Numbered from the stretch's first letter, positions 16,939 through 28,327 are shown. The stretch: DNA of 64,000 bases from JAWKOK01 sp963765875 (GCA_963765875.1 CAVXYK010000006.1:620001-684000), one strand, 5' to 3'. Translations and numbers: made by a program. Notes: a model not told the origin generated them from the letters alone.

Positions 16939-18087
16939 TCACTTCTCCTCGAAGCGGCCAAACGACCGCAGCTTCAGCAACTGCCCCAACGTGATCACGC
17001 CGCTCCACTGGCGCTCTGCTTCGACCCAGGCATCGGGATAGACGTCGCCCCATGTCCAGGTGGGCCGCCAGGAGCCGTCGGCATTCTGATTCTCGATGAC
17101 GTAGTCCAGGTTGTAGCCGATGGCTTCTCGGAAGCGTGCCGCAAGCGGCGAATCGGGTCCGTTGACAACATCAAGCGGACGTAGGCCATAACCGGACCAG
17201 GTGGAAGGCTCAGTCGAAACGAGCCCGGTCGCAATCTCTTCTAGCCGTTCCTGCAATTCAGTGTATGCCGCTTCGGGCAGGCCGGACGCTGCCGCCAGCC
17301 GCCGGTAGCAGAGATATTCATGCATTTCGATTTTTTCGCCATTATCCTTCAGCCAGGCCAGTGCCTCCTGAAGGAGCATGCTGCGCTGGTCTTGGGTGCT
17401 GGTCAACGGATATGCAAAGAGATATCCGATTACCTCGGCTCTCGGGTTTGCCATCTGGTCGTCATAGTTTCCCACGCGCCCTTCCGGATTCCACCAGGGA
17501 GCATGGGGTGCATTGTCGACCGTTGGCGGGATGAATGGCCAGTAGCGATGCTCGGCATCATACGTGTCGGCGAGATAGCGCATGGCTCCGCGTACCAATG
17601 GGTGCTGCTCTCGAACATGCAGTGCGCGCATGGTCTGGAGCGCCACCGTCGTGCCCAGCACCGAGGAGTCCGGCGTCTGCAAGTCCGGCTCGATGCCGTG
17701 ACCAAACCCGCCGTCATCGTTCTGGTAGCGCCCCAGTTCAGCCAGTACGGCCTCAGCGGCTCCATGATCGAAATGGTAGGAAAGAAGCGAGCGCTCAAGC
17801 GCTCGCCCGTGCGTTTCGATGAATAGACGCGCTCGCTCCTGTGCATCAACCGCAAGCAAGCGCACAGGCCGTTCAGATCCTACATAGGCGAAGCGGGGAA
17901 CCTCTGTATCGTCAACAATAGTCAATTCCTCAAACATGGCCGCCGGTCGCACCCACAGAGAAAAGTCGCCGTAGAGCGTGCGATATACGACCATCTCCTC
18001 TTCCGTCTCGCTGTGAAGCGCCACGCCGATCACTTGGTAGTCTTTGCCCTTGAAATGGCGATAGTGGCCAGGTTTGATGACTGTCAT
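16939..18087 (-). CDS. DUF1653 domain fused to a terpenoid-cyclase/prenyltransferase-like alpha barrel
   Basis: About 382 residues. Residues 1-55 match DUF1653 (PGHYRHFKGKDYQVIGVALH followed by EEEMVVYRTLYGDFSLWVRP). From about residue 90 the protein has repeats typical of (alpha/alpha)6 barrels: NDDGGFGHGIEPDLQTP, a central region, and ENQNADGSWRPTWTWGD, which contain QxxDGxW/F motifs. ATG at 18087 (MTVIKPG) is preferred to 18099 because GGAG is 6 nt upstream. The fold is known from prenyltransferases, squalene cyclases and complement-like proteins, but catalytic motifs of those are not evident here. Role unknown. Confidence 0.7.
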   Translation of the reverse strand: MTVIKPGHYRHFKGKDYQVIGVALHSETEEEMVVYRTLYGDFSLWVRPAAMFEELTIVDDTEVPRFAYVGSERPVRLLAVDAQERARLFIETHGRALERSLLSYHFDHGAAEAVLAELGRYQNDDGGFGHGIEPDLQTPDSSVLGTTVALQTMRALHVREQHPLVRGAMRYLADTYDAEHRYWPFIPPTVDNAPHAPWWNPEGRVGNYDDQMANPRAEVIGYLFAYPLTSTQDQRSMLLQEALAWLKDNGEKIEMHEYLCYRRLAAASGLPEAAYTELQERLEEIATGLVSTEPSTWSGYGLRPLDVVNGPDSPLAARFREAIGYNLDYVIENQNADGSWRPTWTWGDVYPDAWVEAERQWSGVITLGQLLKLRSFGRFEEK

Positions 18088-18266
18088 AGTTAACTCCATA
18101 GACTGCTGCTTGGTATGGAAAGGGCAAGTGCTGCGTGCCGCGTGCTGCGTGCTGCGTAATATGTAAGGGGTAGACGACGGAATCGCCGCCTCAAAACAAG
18201 CCTTACGCAGTACGAATTACGCAATACGCCCAAAAAAGACCCTTCGTGCTCACATGCCGCCACCGA

Positions 18267-19814
18267 TCAATCCGCCATCAACATTTCGATGAAGAAGGGT
18301 CCCGGCTCGGCCAGCCCTTGCTCCATCGCCTTGGCCAGATCTTCGGCCCGCTCCACGGTCACCGACGGCACGCCCATGCCCTGTGCGATGGAGGCCCAGC
18401 CAATCGTCGGATCGGCCAGATCGGTGAGCGAACGAGTCATCGGGCCGGGGTCCGTGATGCCGGATCGGGCCGCCTCGCCCTGCAAGATCTTGTAGCGTTG
18501 ATTGGAGCAGAGCAACGTGGTGACGTTGAGTCCCTCACGCGCCTGGGTCCACAAGCCTTGCAGTGTGTACATGCCACTGCCATCGGCCTGGAAGCCGATG
18601 ACGGGCCTATCCGGACAGGCGACAGCCGCACCGACAGCCGTGGGGATGCCTTGACCAATGGCCCCGCCGGTGATCCCCAAGTGGGTGTGAGGCGGTACGC
18701 TGCCGGCATAGTCCTGGTAGGGACCGCCGGCGGTAATACTCTCGTTGACGGTGATGGCATGTTCGGGCTGCATGGCGGCCAATGTGGCGCCAACGGTTTT
18801 AGCAGTCAACAAACCGCTAGGCACAGTGGGGCGTTCAAGTCGGCCGTTGGTGGCCGACACAGACGCCGGCGCATCGAGTGCGTCAGCCAGTGCAGACAGC
18901 ACTGCAACGGCATCTTGATTCTCTGCGCCGATGGAAACGACCTTCTGATCGTCGCGGACGAAGTGGCTCGGTTCTCCCGGCCAGCCAAAAAAGGCCACGG
19001 GCTTGCGAGCGTCCACGAAGACGAAGGCATCGTATTTGCCAAGTGCGGCCAGCGCATCCTTGGGCAGATAGGGAACGCGCGGCACGATGGGCAGACCCAC
19101 ACCCCGGTCTGCGCGACCGGCGAAGCTCTCGGCAAAGAGATCACAGCCACGCCCGGCTTGAATACGTTCGACCTGGGCCAGACCCTCGGCCAGCAACGTG
19201 CGACCGCCTAGCAGCAGAGCCACACGTTTGCCGCTCGTGAGCAGACGCGCCGCAGCATCAACGCCATCACCGTCAACATTGGCGAACGTGTGGGCCGGCG
19301 CATCAACTGGAGCACCCGTTGCCGGCGCGCGCTGGAAATCGTCTGGAAAGGCCAGGGTCGCGATCTGTCCTTGCATGGCAGCTGCAATGGCGTCGGCCAT
19401 GGCCTGGCCCGCTGCATCCGGTCCGACGATCTTTCGTTGCCAGCCAGAGACCGTCCCGGCCAGCGACTTGATGTCCATGTTAAGAGGCGCATCGGCATCC
19501 AGATGCCAGGAGGCATGGTCGCCGATGATGTTGACCAACGGCGTGCGTGCTCGCCGGGCGTTGTGCAAATTGGCCACACCGTTGGCAAAGCCAGGGCCCA
19601 GGTGAACCAGCGTCAACGCAGGCTTGCCCGCCATGCGGGCGTAGCCGTCGGCCGCGCCCGTGCAGATGCCCTCAAAGAGGCAGAGCACACCACGCATGTC
19701 AGGCACTTCATCCATGGCGTTGACGACAGCCATTTCAGTCGTGCCCGGGTTGGCGAAACAGACATCGACTCCGGCTGCAACAGCCGTTTCTAACAGATAT
19801 TTGGCGCCGTTCAT
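18267..19814 (-). CDS. Thiamine diphosphate enzyme, acetolactate synthase-like large subunit
   Basis: About 515 residues with the three-domain layout of ThDP decarboxylases. The N-terminal PYR domain has LFEGICTGAADGYARMAGKP, with the catalytic Glu of the family in the GlyGlu region. The C-terminal PP domain has the metal-binding ADGSGMYTLQGLWTQ...CSN motif. ATG at 19814 follows AAGGA. AHAS-type enzymes join two pyruvates to acetolactate, but the sequence is shorter than IlvB, and there is no ilvN nearby, so the actual 2-oxoacid substrate is uncertain. The MBL gene lies upstream on the same strand. Confidence 0.78.
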   Translation of the reverse strand: MNGAKYLLETAVAAGVDVCFANPGTTEMAVVNAMDEVPDMRGVLCLFEGICTGAADGYARMAGKPALTLVHLGPGFANGVANLHNARRARTPLVNIIGDHASWHLDADAPLNMDIKSLAGTVSGWQRKIVGPDAAGQAMADAIAAAMQGQIATLAFPDDFQRAPATGAPVDAPAHTFANVDGDGVDAAARLLTSGKRVALLLGGRTLLAEGLAQVERIQAGRGCDLFAESFAGRADRGVGLPIVPRVPYLPKDALAALGKYDAFVFVDARKPVAFFGWPGEPSHFVRDDQKVVSIGAENQDAVAVLSALADALDAPASVSATNGRLERPTVPSGLLTAKTVGATLAAMQPEHAITVNESITAGGPYQDYAGSVPPHTHLGITGGAIGQGIPTAVGAAVACPDRPVIGFQADGSGMYTLQGLWTQAREGLNVTTLLCSNQRYKILQGEAARSGITDPGPMTRSLTDLADPTIGWASIAQGMGVPSVTVERAEDLAKAMEQGLAEPGPFFIEMLMAD

Positions 19815-19932
19815 TCGAATTCCTTTTTGATCAATTTTGTGACTGTATGACTGGTTGCGACTTTCGGCGGTACACAAAACGCCTCGCAACAATCGTAGGT
19901 TCGGTTTGCAACCGCACCATCTGCGAACTAGG

Positions 19933-20793
19933 TCAAAACACATCCAGATCCCTGCCTGATACGACCTCTCCGCTGTATCCCACACGGATTTCGGCGAGCA
20001 ACTCATCATCGCTCACGCCCCAATATAGCTGGTGCACCAGCACCAACAGCTCAGGCTGGACCTCGCTGGCGATGGCAGCCAACTCTGCAGCCGACGTATG
20101 CACGCTACTGTGATAAGCCTGCCATTCAGGCGGTCGCCCGGCGAAACCGGCGACCGAATAGACTTCGTGGACAAGCACGTCGCACCCGGCATAGAGACCG
20201 GGCAGGTGCTTCGTCGGCCGAGTATCGCCGGAGATGACGATGGTGCGGTCGTCCGTGACGAAGCGGAAACCATATGCAGGCCATGTGCCATGGCTGACCC
20301 GGAAGGCCGAGACTGTTACGTTGTCGTCACGGTAGATCTCGACCGATGGGCCTGCATCGACTGAGAACTCATGCACATCCACATTGAATCCGGTTGGGTT
20401 GGCCGGCTCCCGACCATAGAGTCGCTCATGGATGTCAGCTGCGTAGGCTTGGAGCAGATGCTCCGTCATTGCCCGCGTGCCGGTCGGCCCATAGACTTGC
20501 AGCACGTCTTCCCGTCCCAGCGTCCACGGCGTCAGGATCAAATCAGCGTAGCCCGCCGTGTGATCCGAGTGCAGATGGGTTAGAAATGCATGTCCCAAGT
20601 TGGATGGCGCCAGTACCTCGATGCCCGCTTCACAGGCTGCCTGGGTCCGCCGAACGACACCCGGCCCCAAGTCGACCAAGTAGGGTTTTCCCCCTGCGAT
20701 GACGGCCAGCGAACTTCCCGCCCGATCTGGTTCAGCATTAGGTGTTCCAGTCCCAAGCAGTACGAGTCTTGTGCGATTCTTCTGTGATTGCAT
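19933..20793 (-). CDS. Metallo-beta-lactamase-fold hydrolase (RNase Z-like)
   Basis: 286 residues with an MBL fold. LTHLHSDHTAGYADL holds the HxHxDH zinc ligands, FRVSHGTWPAYG and VISGDTRPT supply further ligands (Asp in SGDT), and HTSAAELA with VLVHQLYW completes the site. The pattern is close to RNase Z/arylsulfatase-type hydrolases. tRNA 3' processing activity is unlikely to be provable by sight because the exosite arm is not evident. It is 118 bp upstream of the ThDP gene and may be co-transcribed with it. Confidence 0.78.
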   Translation of the reverse strand: MQSQKNRTRLVLLGTGTPNAEPDRAGSSLAVIAGGKPYLVDLGPGVVRRTQAACEAGIEVLAPSNLGHAFLTHLHSDHTAGYADLILTPWTLGREDVLQVYGPTGTRAMTEHLLQAYAADIHERLYGREPANPTGFNVDVHEFSVDAGPSVEIYRDDNVTVSAFRVSHGTWPAYGFRFVTDDRTIVISGDTRPTKHLPGLYAGCDVLVHEVYSVAGFAGRPPEWQAYHSSVHTSAAELAAIASEVQPELLVLVHQLYWGVSDDELLAEIRVGYSGEVVSGRDLDVF

Positions 20794-20804
20794 CGTTAAA
20801 AACT

Positions 20805-20860
20805 TTCACCACGGAGGCACGGAGGAGTCACAGAGGACACAGAGGAAAAGCTCTCTTTAT
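20805..20860. repeat. CACGGAG-type spacer repeat
   Basis: A short run of words CACCACGGAGG, CACGGAGG, CACAGAGG and CACAGAGG between pepT and the MBL gene. It is the third example of the same word family after 5285 and 16165. No partner arm is clear here, so it may be a remnant. Confidence 0.4.
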
Positions 20861-20882
20861 CTGCGTGCATCCGCGCCCGTTT

Positions 20883-22136
20883 TTAGTTCGTTTCATGACC
20901 CCAGAGCTCGGCAAGGCGCACGCAGAACTCTGTGGCGATGACCATGTCCTGGATGCTGATCCATTCTTTTGGCCCATGCAGATCATGCATGCCGGTAAAC
21001 AGGTTGGGCGTCAATACGCCCAACTCGGTCAGGCGCGAGCCGTCGGTGCCGCCGCGGATGGGCTCTGAGAAGGGCTCGATGCCCATCTGCCGGCAGGCCT
21101 GATTGGCTAACTCGACCGGACGCATGTCGTCTTCAAGCCAATAACGCATGTTTCGGTATTGGGGCGAGATGGTGCAGGTGATGGTGGCACGCGGTTCGGT
21201 AGCAGCCACAGTTTCAGCCACCTGACAGACCAGCTCGCCGTGGGCCTTCAAGCCATCCAGTTCAAAGTCGCGCAGGATGAAGTGCAGCTCGGCCTCGGCC
21301 GCGCTGCCGCTCATCTTGTAGACATGGATGAAGCCCTCACGGCCGTCGGTCGTCTCGGGCGTGCGCACCGCCTGGGGCAGCGTATCGACAATCTTGGCGG
21401 CCAGATGGAGGGCATTGACCAGCTGATCCTTGGCTGTGCCGGTGTGGATGGAGACGCCGCTGATCTTGACCTCTGCCTTGTCGGCCGAGAAGGTCTCGTA
21501 GACTACCTCGCCCACATCGCCGCCATCCAGCGTGTAGGCAAAATCGACTTCCAAGTCGGCGGGCAAGTCCGGATGGACGCCGCGGCCGATCTCTTCGTCG
21601 GGCGTGAAACAGATGCGGATTTCGCCATGGGGTATGTCCGGATTGGCGATCAGGTGCTCGGCCATGGTCATGACAATGGCAACGCCTGCCTTATCATCGG
21701 CCCCCAGCAGAGTCGTGCCGCTGGCCGTGATGATATCCTCGCCGGCCTTGCCATCGAGCGCGGGAATCGTCTCCGGCGAAAGCACTTGGTTGGGATCGTC
21801 AGGCAGAACGATGGGCGAGCCATCCCAGTTGCGATGGACAACGGGCTTGACATTGGCTCCGCTGAAAGCAGGCGCGGTGTCGACATGGCCGAGGAAGGCA
21901 ACGGCGGGAATGTTGATACCGTCAACGCTTGCGGGCACGGTTGCAATCACCGCGCCGTAGTCGGTCAGTCTGACATCCTGTGCGCCGATCTCCTTCAGTT
22001 CGTCGACCAGCGGATTGAGCAGATCATACTGCTTGGCCGTGCTGGGCGTGGTTGGTGATGTCTCGTCACTCTCGGTGTCGATCTGGACGTAACGAAGGAG
22101 GCGATCTTCGAGTTTCTGGGTAAATTGGGCGTTCAT
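20883..22136 (-). CDS. pepT: Peptidase T (tripeptidase)
   Basis: 417 residues, M20 metallopeptidase family. Zinc ligands and catalytic residues are in FLGHVDTAP (His, Asp), TLLGADDKAG, FTPDEEIGRG (catalytic Glu), LDGGDVGE and LFTGMHDLHGPKEW (His). SRLTELG precedes the last. The start at 22136 (MNAQFTQKLEDRLL) fits the PepT N-terminus; a 69-residue open extension upstream runs into repeat DNA and has no homology. AAGAGG lies 5 nt before the ATG. It cleaves the N-terminal residue of tripeptides in the cytoplasm. Confidence 0.92.
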   Translation of the reverse strand: MNAQFTQKLEDRLLRYVQIDTESDETSPTTPSTAKQYDLLNPLVDELKEIGAQDVRLTDYGAVIATVPASVDGINIPAVAFLGHVDTAPAFSGANVKPVVHRNWDGSPIVLPDDPNQVLSPETIPALDGKAGEDIITASGTTLLGADDKAGVAIVMTMAEHLIANPDIPHGEIRICFTPDEEIGRGVHPDLPADLEVDFAYTLDGGDVGEVVYETFSADKAEVKISGVSIHTGTAKDQLVNALHLAAKIVDTLPQAVRTPETTDGREGFIHVYKMSGSAAEAELHFILRDFELDGLKAHGELVCQVAETVAATEPRATITCTISPQYRNMRYWLEDDMRPVELANQACRQMGIEPFSEPIRGGTDGSRLTELGVLTPNLFTGMHDLHGPKEWISIQDMVIATEFCVRLAELWGHETN

Positions 22137-22261
22137 GGATCCTCTTTGGTTTAGAATTGGAATTGGTGGCGGATCGGCCGCCTGAGCGATCATCCATTCC
22201 GGTTCATGGTACTGCAAATGGCGTCGCCTGTCTAAGTGGCATAGAGGCGTTCGCCTCGGCA

Positions 22262-22915
22262 ACTGCAAGGCAATGCTCGGCCAGACGGATTGACAATCCA
22301 TCCTACATGACAGGCAACCGTTACTCGTAGGGCGGAATGGCATTCCGCCCAGCCAAGCCTGCCAAGCATACGACCGTCAGCCAAAAAAGATCGACCACAT
22401 CGACAGCCGCACAATCGCCTGATCCTGGCAGGGCCCTGAAGTGCTCTGCTCGGCCAGACGGATTGAGAATCCATCCTACATGACAGGCAACCGTTTCATG
22501 TAGGGCGGAATGGCATTCCGCCCAGCCAAGCCTGCCAAGCATACGACTGTCAGCCAAAAAAGATCGACCACATCGACAGCCGCACAATCGCCTGATCCTG
22601 GCAGGGCCCTGAAGTACTCTGCTCGTCCGGACGGATTGAGAATCCATCCTCCATGGCAGGCAACCGTTTCCTGTAGGGCGGAATGGCATTCCACCCCGCC
22701 AAGCCTGCCAAGCCAAACGGTTGTCAGCCAAACAGATCGACCACATCGGCAGCCGAGCAAACGCCTGATCCTGGCAGGGCCTTGAAGTGCTCCGCTCGCC
22801 CAGACCAAATTGACAATCCGTCCCACATGACAGGCTTTCGTCTCCTGTATGGAGGGATGCCATTCCCCCCAGCCAAGCCCAGCCGAGCAGCACAAAGCGA
22901 TAGTCGATCAAGACG
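22262..22915. repeat. Tandem array of about four 173-bp units
   Basis: The landmark CCTACATGACAGGCAACCG occurs at 22302, 22475, 22648 (CCTCCATGGCAGGC) and 22822 (CCCACATGACAGGC). Spacings are 173, 173 and 174 nt. Units also share GGCGGAATGGCATTCCGCCC (an inverted repeat), GATCGACCACATCG and CGGATTGAGAATCCATCC. The first two full units are nearly identical; the later ones diverge, so the array probably grew by unequal exchange. The 22137-23013 spacer, between the divergent pepT and glnS genes, contains this array and the glnS promoter. Confidence 0.8.
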
Positions 22916-22938
22916 TCCGCAATCAGCCGCACCAATAT

Positions 22939-22967
22939 TTGGAAGGGCCTCTTTTCACCGGTATGAT
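22939..22967 (+). promoter_or_regulatory. Predicted sigma-70-type promoter for glnS
   Basis: TTGGAA (22939-22944) and TATGAT (22962-22967) are separated by 17 nt. Transcription would begin near 22974 and leave a leader of about 40 nt before the glnS ATG at 23014. It lies just outside the last tandem unit. This is prediction by pattern only. Confidence 0.45.
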
Positions 22968-23013
22968 TGGCTGGAGAATTGGTCTTCGACACCACCCGCA
23001 GGGGAACCCATCC

Positions 23014-25337
<2,324 letters not shown>

Positions 25338-25379
25338 CGGGCGGCTCCCAACCTGTCGTACGCCATTGACGATGGGTCT

Positions 25380-25409
25380 TTGGATCGACCAATCGCAGCA
25401 TGGTATACT
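25380..25409 (+). promoter_or_regulatory. Predicted promoter for ftsY
   Basis: TTGGAT (25380-25385) and TATACT (25404-25409) are 18 nt apart, upstream of the ftsY RBS AAGGAG at 25468. The -10 box is a good match, the -35 box moderate. Confidence 0.4.
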
Positions 25410-25481
25410 GCCAATACTGATCCATGGGCGCGGGCATGTCCCGCGTCCGATCTTTGTAGTCGACTGGAAGGAGTCCGACCG

Positions 25482-26432
25482 TTGCTACGACGAATGTTCG
25501 GCAAAGAAGAAGAAAAGAGTGAAGACGATGTCAAACTCGAACAGAGTTTGCAGAAGACGCGCTCAGGCATTTTTGGCCGCATCGGGACCATCTTCCAAGA
25601 GAACGAGATTACTGAAGAACTCTGGGAAGAACTCGAAGAGACGCTGATCATGGGCGATCTGGGCATGGACGTGACGATGGATCTGGTCGAGGCCACACGC
25701 GGGCGGGTCGAACGCGAGGGCATCAAGTCGACCAAGGACGCCTACCTCGTCCTGAAAGAAGAGATGGTGCGCCTGCTGGAGTCCGATGAGCCGCTGCAGA
25801 TCGATGAGTCTCGCCTTCTGACAGTTGTTTTCTTGGTGGGCGTCAACGGTTCCGGGAAGACGACCACCATCGGCAAGATGGCCAATTGGTACAGGGAGCG
25901 CGGACGAAAGGTCGTCCTGGCCGCGGCAGATACGTTCCGGGCCGCGGCCATCGACCAGTTGAAGGTGTGGGGCGAGCGGGCCGATGTGGAAGTGATTGCC
26001 CAGGCTCCCAACTCAGATCCCGGCGCAGTAGTCTTTGACGCGATTCGCGCCTCCCAGGAGAGCCGCGGGGCCGACCTACTGCTGGTCGATACAGCCGGTC
26101 GTCTGCAGACCAAGTTCAATCTGATGCAGGAGCTTGAGAAAATCCGGCGGGTGGCCGCCAAGCAGGTCCACCGAGCGCCCCACGAGGTGCTGCTCGTGTT
26201 GGATGCATCGACCGGCCAGAACGCAATCTCCCAGGCTGTAGCCTTCAGAGAGTCGTCCGGCGTGACCGGTATCGTTCTTACCAAGCTGGACGGCACCAGC
26301 AAGGGCGGCGCTGTGCTGAGCATCAAGAAGCAACTGGGCGTCCCGGTCCGTTTCGTCGGCACAGGCGAGAAGCTGGACGATTTTGCGCTCTTCGATCCGG
26401 TTGCATTTGTCGAGGGGCTATTAGGGGATTAG
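25482..26432 (+). CDS. ftsY: Signal recognition particle receptor FtsY
   Basis: About 316 residues with N and G domains of SRP GTPases. The N domain helices start at SLQKTRSGIFGRIG; the G domain carries G1 VNGSGKTTTIGKMA, DTFRAAAIDQL (insertion-box region), G3 DTAGR and G4 LTKLDGTSKGG. TTG at 25482 is proposed as the start since AAGGAG (25468-25473) lies 8 nt before it; the first ATG (25494) would be 20 nt away. There is no long acidic A domain, as in many non-enteric FtsY proteins. FtsY docks ribosome-SRP complexes at the membrane. Confidence 0.9.
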   Translation: MLRRMFGKEEEKSEDDVKLEQSLQKTRSGIFGRIGTIFQENEITEELWEELEETLIMGDLGMDVTMDLVEATRGRVEREGIKSTKDAYLVLKEEMVRLLESDEPLQIDESRLLTVVFLVGVNGSGKTTTIGKMANWYRERGRKVVLAAADTFRAAAIDQLKVWGERADVEVIAQAPNSDPGAVVFDAIRASQESRGADLLLVDTAGRLQTKFNLMQELEKIRRVAAKQVHRAPHEVLLVLDASTGQNAISQAVAFRESSGVTGIVLTKLDGTSKGGAVLSIKKQLGVPVRFVGTGEKLDDFALFDPVAFVEGLLGD

Positions 26433-26516
26433 GGATCTGGCGATTGGGGATTGGGGATTGGGGGCTTGACCCTCCAGCCGATTCCCCAATCACCATTCCC
26501 CAATCACCATTCACAC
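26420..26516. repeat. Hairpin-forming GGGGATT repeats after ftsY
   Basis: GATTGGGGATTGGGG words (26441-26463) face complementary CCCCAATCACCATTCCCCAATC words (26482-26510). The block fills the ftsY/prfB spacer and ends about 12 nt before the prfB ATG. It is similar in plan to other pair-word hairpins in this window. Confidence 0.5.
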
Positions 26517-26528
26517 GGAGTACACACC

Positions 26529-27627
26529 ATGACAGAACTCGAATCGCGCCTCGCTCAGCTTGTTGAGCGGGTTGACGCGATCAGGGGGCGGCTTTGACGT
26601 CCCACAAAAGGCCGAACGGATCGGCGAGCTAGAAGCAGAGATCGGCGAAACCGGCTTCTGGGATGACCAGCAGCTTGCGCAGAAGAAAATGCAGGAGCTA
26701 AGCGCCCTGCGCGACATCGTCGAGGTGTGGGACGGGCTACACCGGCGCGCCTATGATGCTGTTGAGCTATGCGAGATGGTCGAGGACGATCCCGACATGC
26801 TGGCCGAGTTGGAGCAAGAAGCCGGCGCACTGGAGCAAGAGTTCGAACGACGTGAGTTTGCACTAGCATTGAATGGTCCCCACGACCAGGGCGCTGCCAT
26901 CTTCAGCATCCACGCTGGGGCCGGCGGCACCGAGGCACAGGATTGGGCGCAGATGTTGCTGCGCATGTACCTGCGCTGGTCCGAAAAACGGGGCTTCAAG
27001 ACCATCATCACCGACATGAGCGAAGGTGAAGAAGCGGGCATCAAGAGCGTCACCGTCGAGGTCGACGGCCCCTTTGCCTACGGCTATCTCAAAGCGGAGA
27101 AGGGCACGCATCGGCTGGTGCGCCTCAGCCCCTACGATTCCAACAGTCGCCGCCACACCAGCTTCGCCAAGGTGGAAATCATCCCGGTACTCGACGATGA
27201 GATCGAGATCGAGATAGATCCCAATGATATCGAGATTGAGGTCTACCTGAGCGGCGGCGCCGGCGGACAGAGCGTGCAGAAGAACGCCACAGCCGTACGC
27301 ATTCGCCATCTGCCATCCGGCCTCGTCGTCACCTGTCAGAACGAACGCAGTCAGACCCAGAACAAGGCGCTGGCCATGCGTGTGTTGCGTGGCAGGCTCT
27401 ACGACCTGGAGCAGGAACGGCTTGATGCAGAGAAGGCGCGGCTTAAGGGTGAGAATGTTCACGCCGATTTCGGCTCACAGATCCGAAACTATGTGCTGCA
27501 TCCCTATCAGATGGTCAAGGATTTGCGTACCGATATCGAAACCGGCAACACTGCGGCCGTACTCGATGGCGATATTGACATGTTCATTGAGGCATGGCTC
27601 AAGCAACAAGTTGGTGAGGACGACTGA
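26529..27627 (+). CDS. prfB: Peptide chain release factor 2 with programmed +1 frameshift
   Basis: An ATG at 26529 opens 22 codons ending at an in-frame TGA (26595-26597). Reading resumes one base on at GAC (26596) and continues to 27627, giving about 365 residues. The N-terminal coiled-coil domain is followed by the decoding region VRLSPYDSNSRRHTSF and the peptidyl hydrolysis motif GGAGGQSVQKNATAV (GGQ). The usual stop-codon-reading tripeptide SPF is SPY here. RF2 releases peptides at UGA and UAA. The frameshift couples expression to RF2 activity. Confidence 0.93.
26583..26598 (+). promoter_or_regulatory. prfB autoregulatory +1 frameshift site
   Basis: The run AGGGGG CGG CTT TGA C has the same spacing as the Escherichia coli signal: an internal Shine-Dalgarno-like AGGGGG (26583-26588), then a slippery CTT followed by UGA and C. 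When RF2 is scarce, ribosomes shift forward at CTT and make full-length RF2. The whole arrangement is visible in the sequence; the mechanism is known from other bacteria. Confidence 0.93.
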
Positions 27628-27800
27628 GGGCCATCACGGTTGCCCGGCCTGCAATGGATGGAATCCGGCTGCTAAACTGAAAGCACAACGGGATCCTCAC
27701 CTATGTAGGTCACGCTTGCAGTGTGACAAGGTACGCGTGCCAGACGGATCCAGAGGTTACCGAAGGAGTCCGACTGCAAGTCGGACCTACAAAAATCATG
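27628..27800. repeat. Spacer with inverted copies of a GTAGGTC repeat
   Basis: In this 362-bp spacer, GTAGGTCACGCTTGCAGTG near 27705 and CTGCAAGTCGGACCTAC near 27773 form distant imperfect inverted copies of one word. The sequence ATGGAATCCGGCTGCT near 27658 repeats the start of the diverged MITE-A core at 55341. No gene is seen. The last part of the spacer carries the tRNA promoter. Confidence 0.4.
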
Positions 27801-27910
27801 TCTTCATAACGTCTTTGGTTCAGCAGAGAATCGTCTCATTTTGGCCCAAAGATCGAATCGCTGAACCGAGGGTTTCGGACCGATCTCAATGCGGCAATAC
27901 CTGGTCTAAA

Positions 27911-27939
27911 TTGTCGAACTGAGTCGGCTGTGCTACTAT
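27911..27939 (+). promoter_or_regulatory. Predicted promoter of the tRNA-Ser gene
   Basis: TTGTCG (27911-27916) and TACTAT (27934-27939) are separated by exactly 17 nt and end 50 nt before the tRNA 5' end. The spacing and position are right; the -10 box has one mismatch. Confidence 0.45.
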
Positions 27940-27989
27940 CGAAGGACAGTTAAATACTGGTTCCCAAGCGGCGTTTTTCTTGGGTTCTT

Positions 27990-28079
27990 GGAGGGGTCGC
28001 ATAGTCTGGCCGAGTGCGTGCGTCTCGAAAACGCATAGGGTTCACGCCCTCGAGGGTTCAAATCCCTCCCCCTCCGCCA
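27990..28079 (+). tRNA. tRNA-Ser (anticodon CGA), CCA encoded
   Basis: A 90-nt type II tRNA. The acceptor stem GGAGGGG (27990) pairs with CCCCTCC, followed by discriminator G and an encoded CCA. The anticodon loop CTCGAAA closed by TGCGT/ACGCA reads UCG. A long variable arm (AGGGTTCACGCCCT-like) and T-arm GAGGGTTCAAATCCCTC follow. All features fit tRNA-Ser(CGA). A rho-independent terminator follows. Confidence 0.92.
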
Positions 28080-28084
28080 CTGAA

Positions 28085-28115
28085 ACAGTCCCAGCATAAA
28101 TGCTGGGACTGTTTT
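28085..28115 (+). terminator. Rho-independent terminator after tRNA-Ser
   Basis: ACAGTCCCAGCA and TGCTGGGACTGT form a 12-bp GC-rich stem around a TAAA loop, followed by TTTGTTT. It begins 6 nt after the encoded CCA. Confidence 0.88.
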
Positions 28116-28327
28116 GTTTCGCTCACATTAGGCCGCTTGGCCTACCTTGAGCCTGACGAAGTATGGAAGGCCAAACTTGGCAAGACCCGCTATGGCTTCG
28201 ACAAGCTCAGCCGGCGCTAGCCTTTGCTTCTGGCACCCGTCTGAACAGTCCCACGCTCACACCGTTGTCTGGCAAATCAGGCTCTGAAATTGACAAGGCA
28301 GGCCTTGCCGCCTACCATGCTTCTATT

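Noticed and set aside
18246..19211. 321-residue plus-strand open frame
   Set aside because: Antisense shadow of the ThDP enzyme gene; no RBS and no recognisable motif.
21159..22058. 299-residue plus-strand open frame
   Set aside because: Lies fully inside pepT on the other strand and has no homology-like motif.
22262..22915. Possible CRISPR array
   Set aside because: Period is 173 bp with no unique spacers between short repeats, and no cas genes are near.
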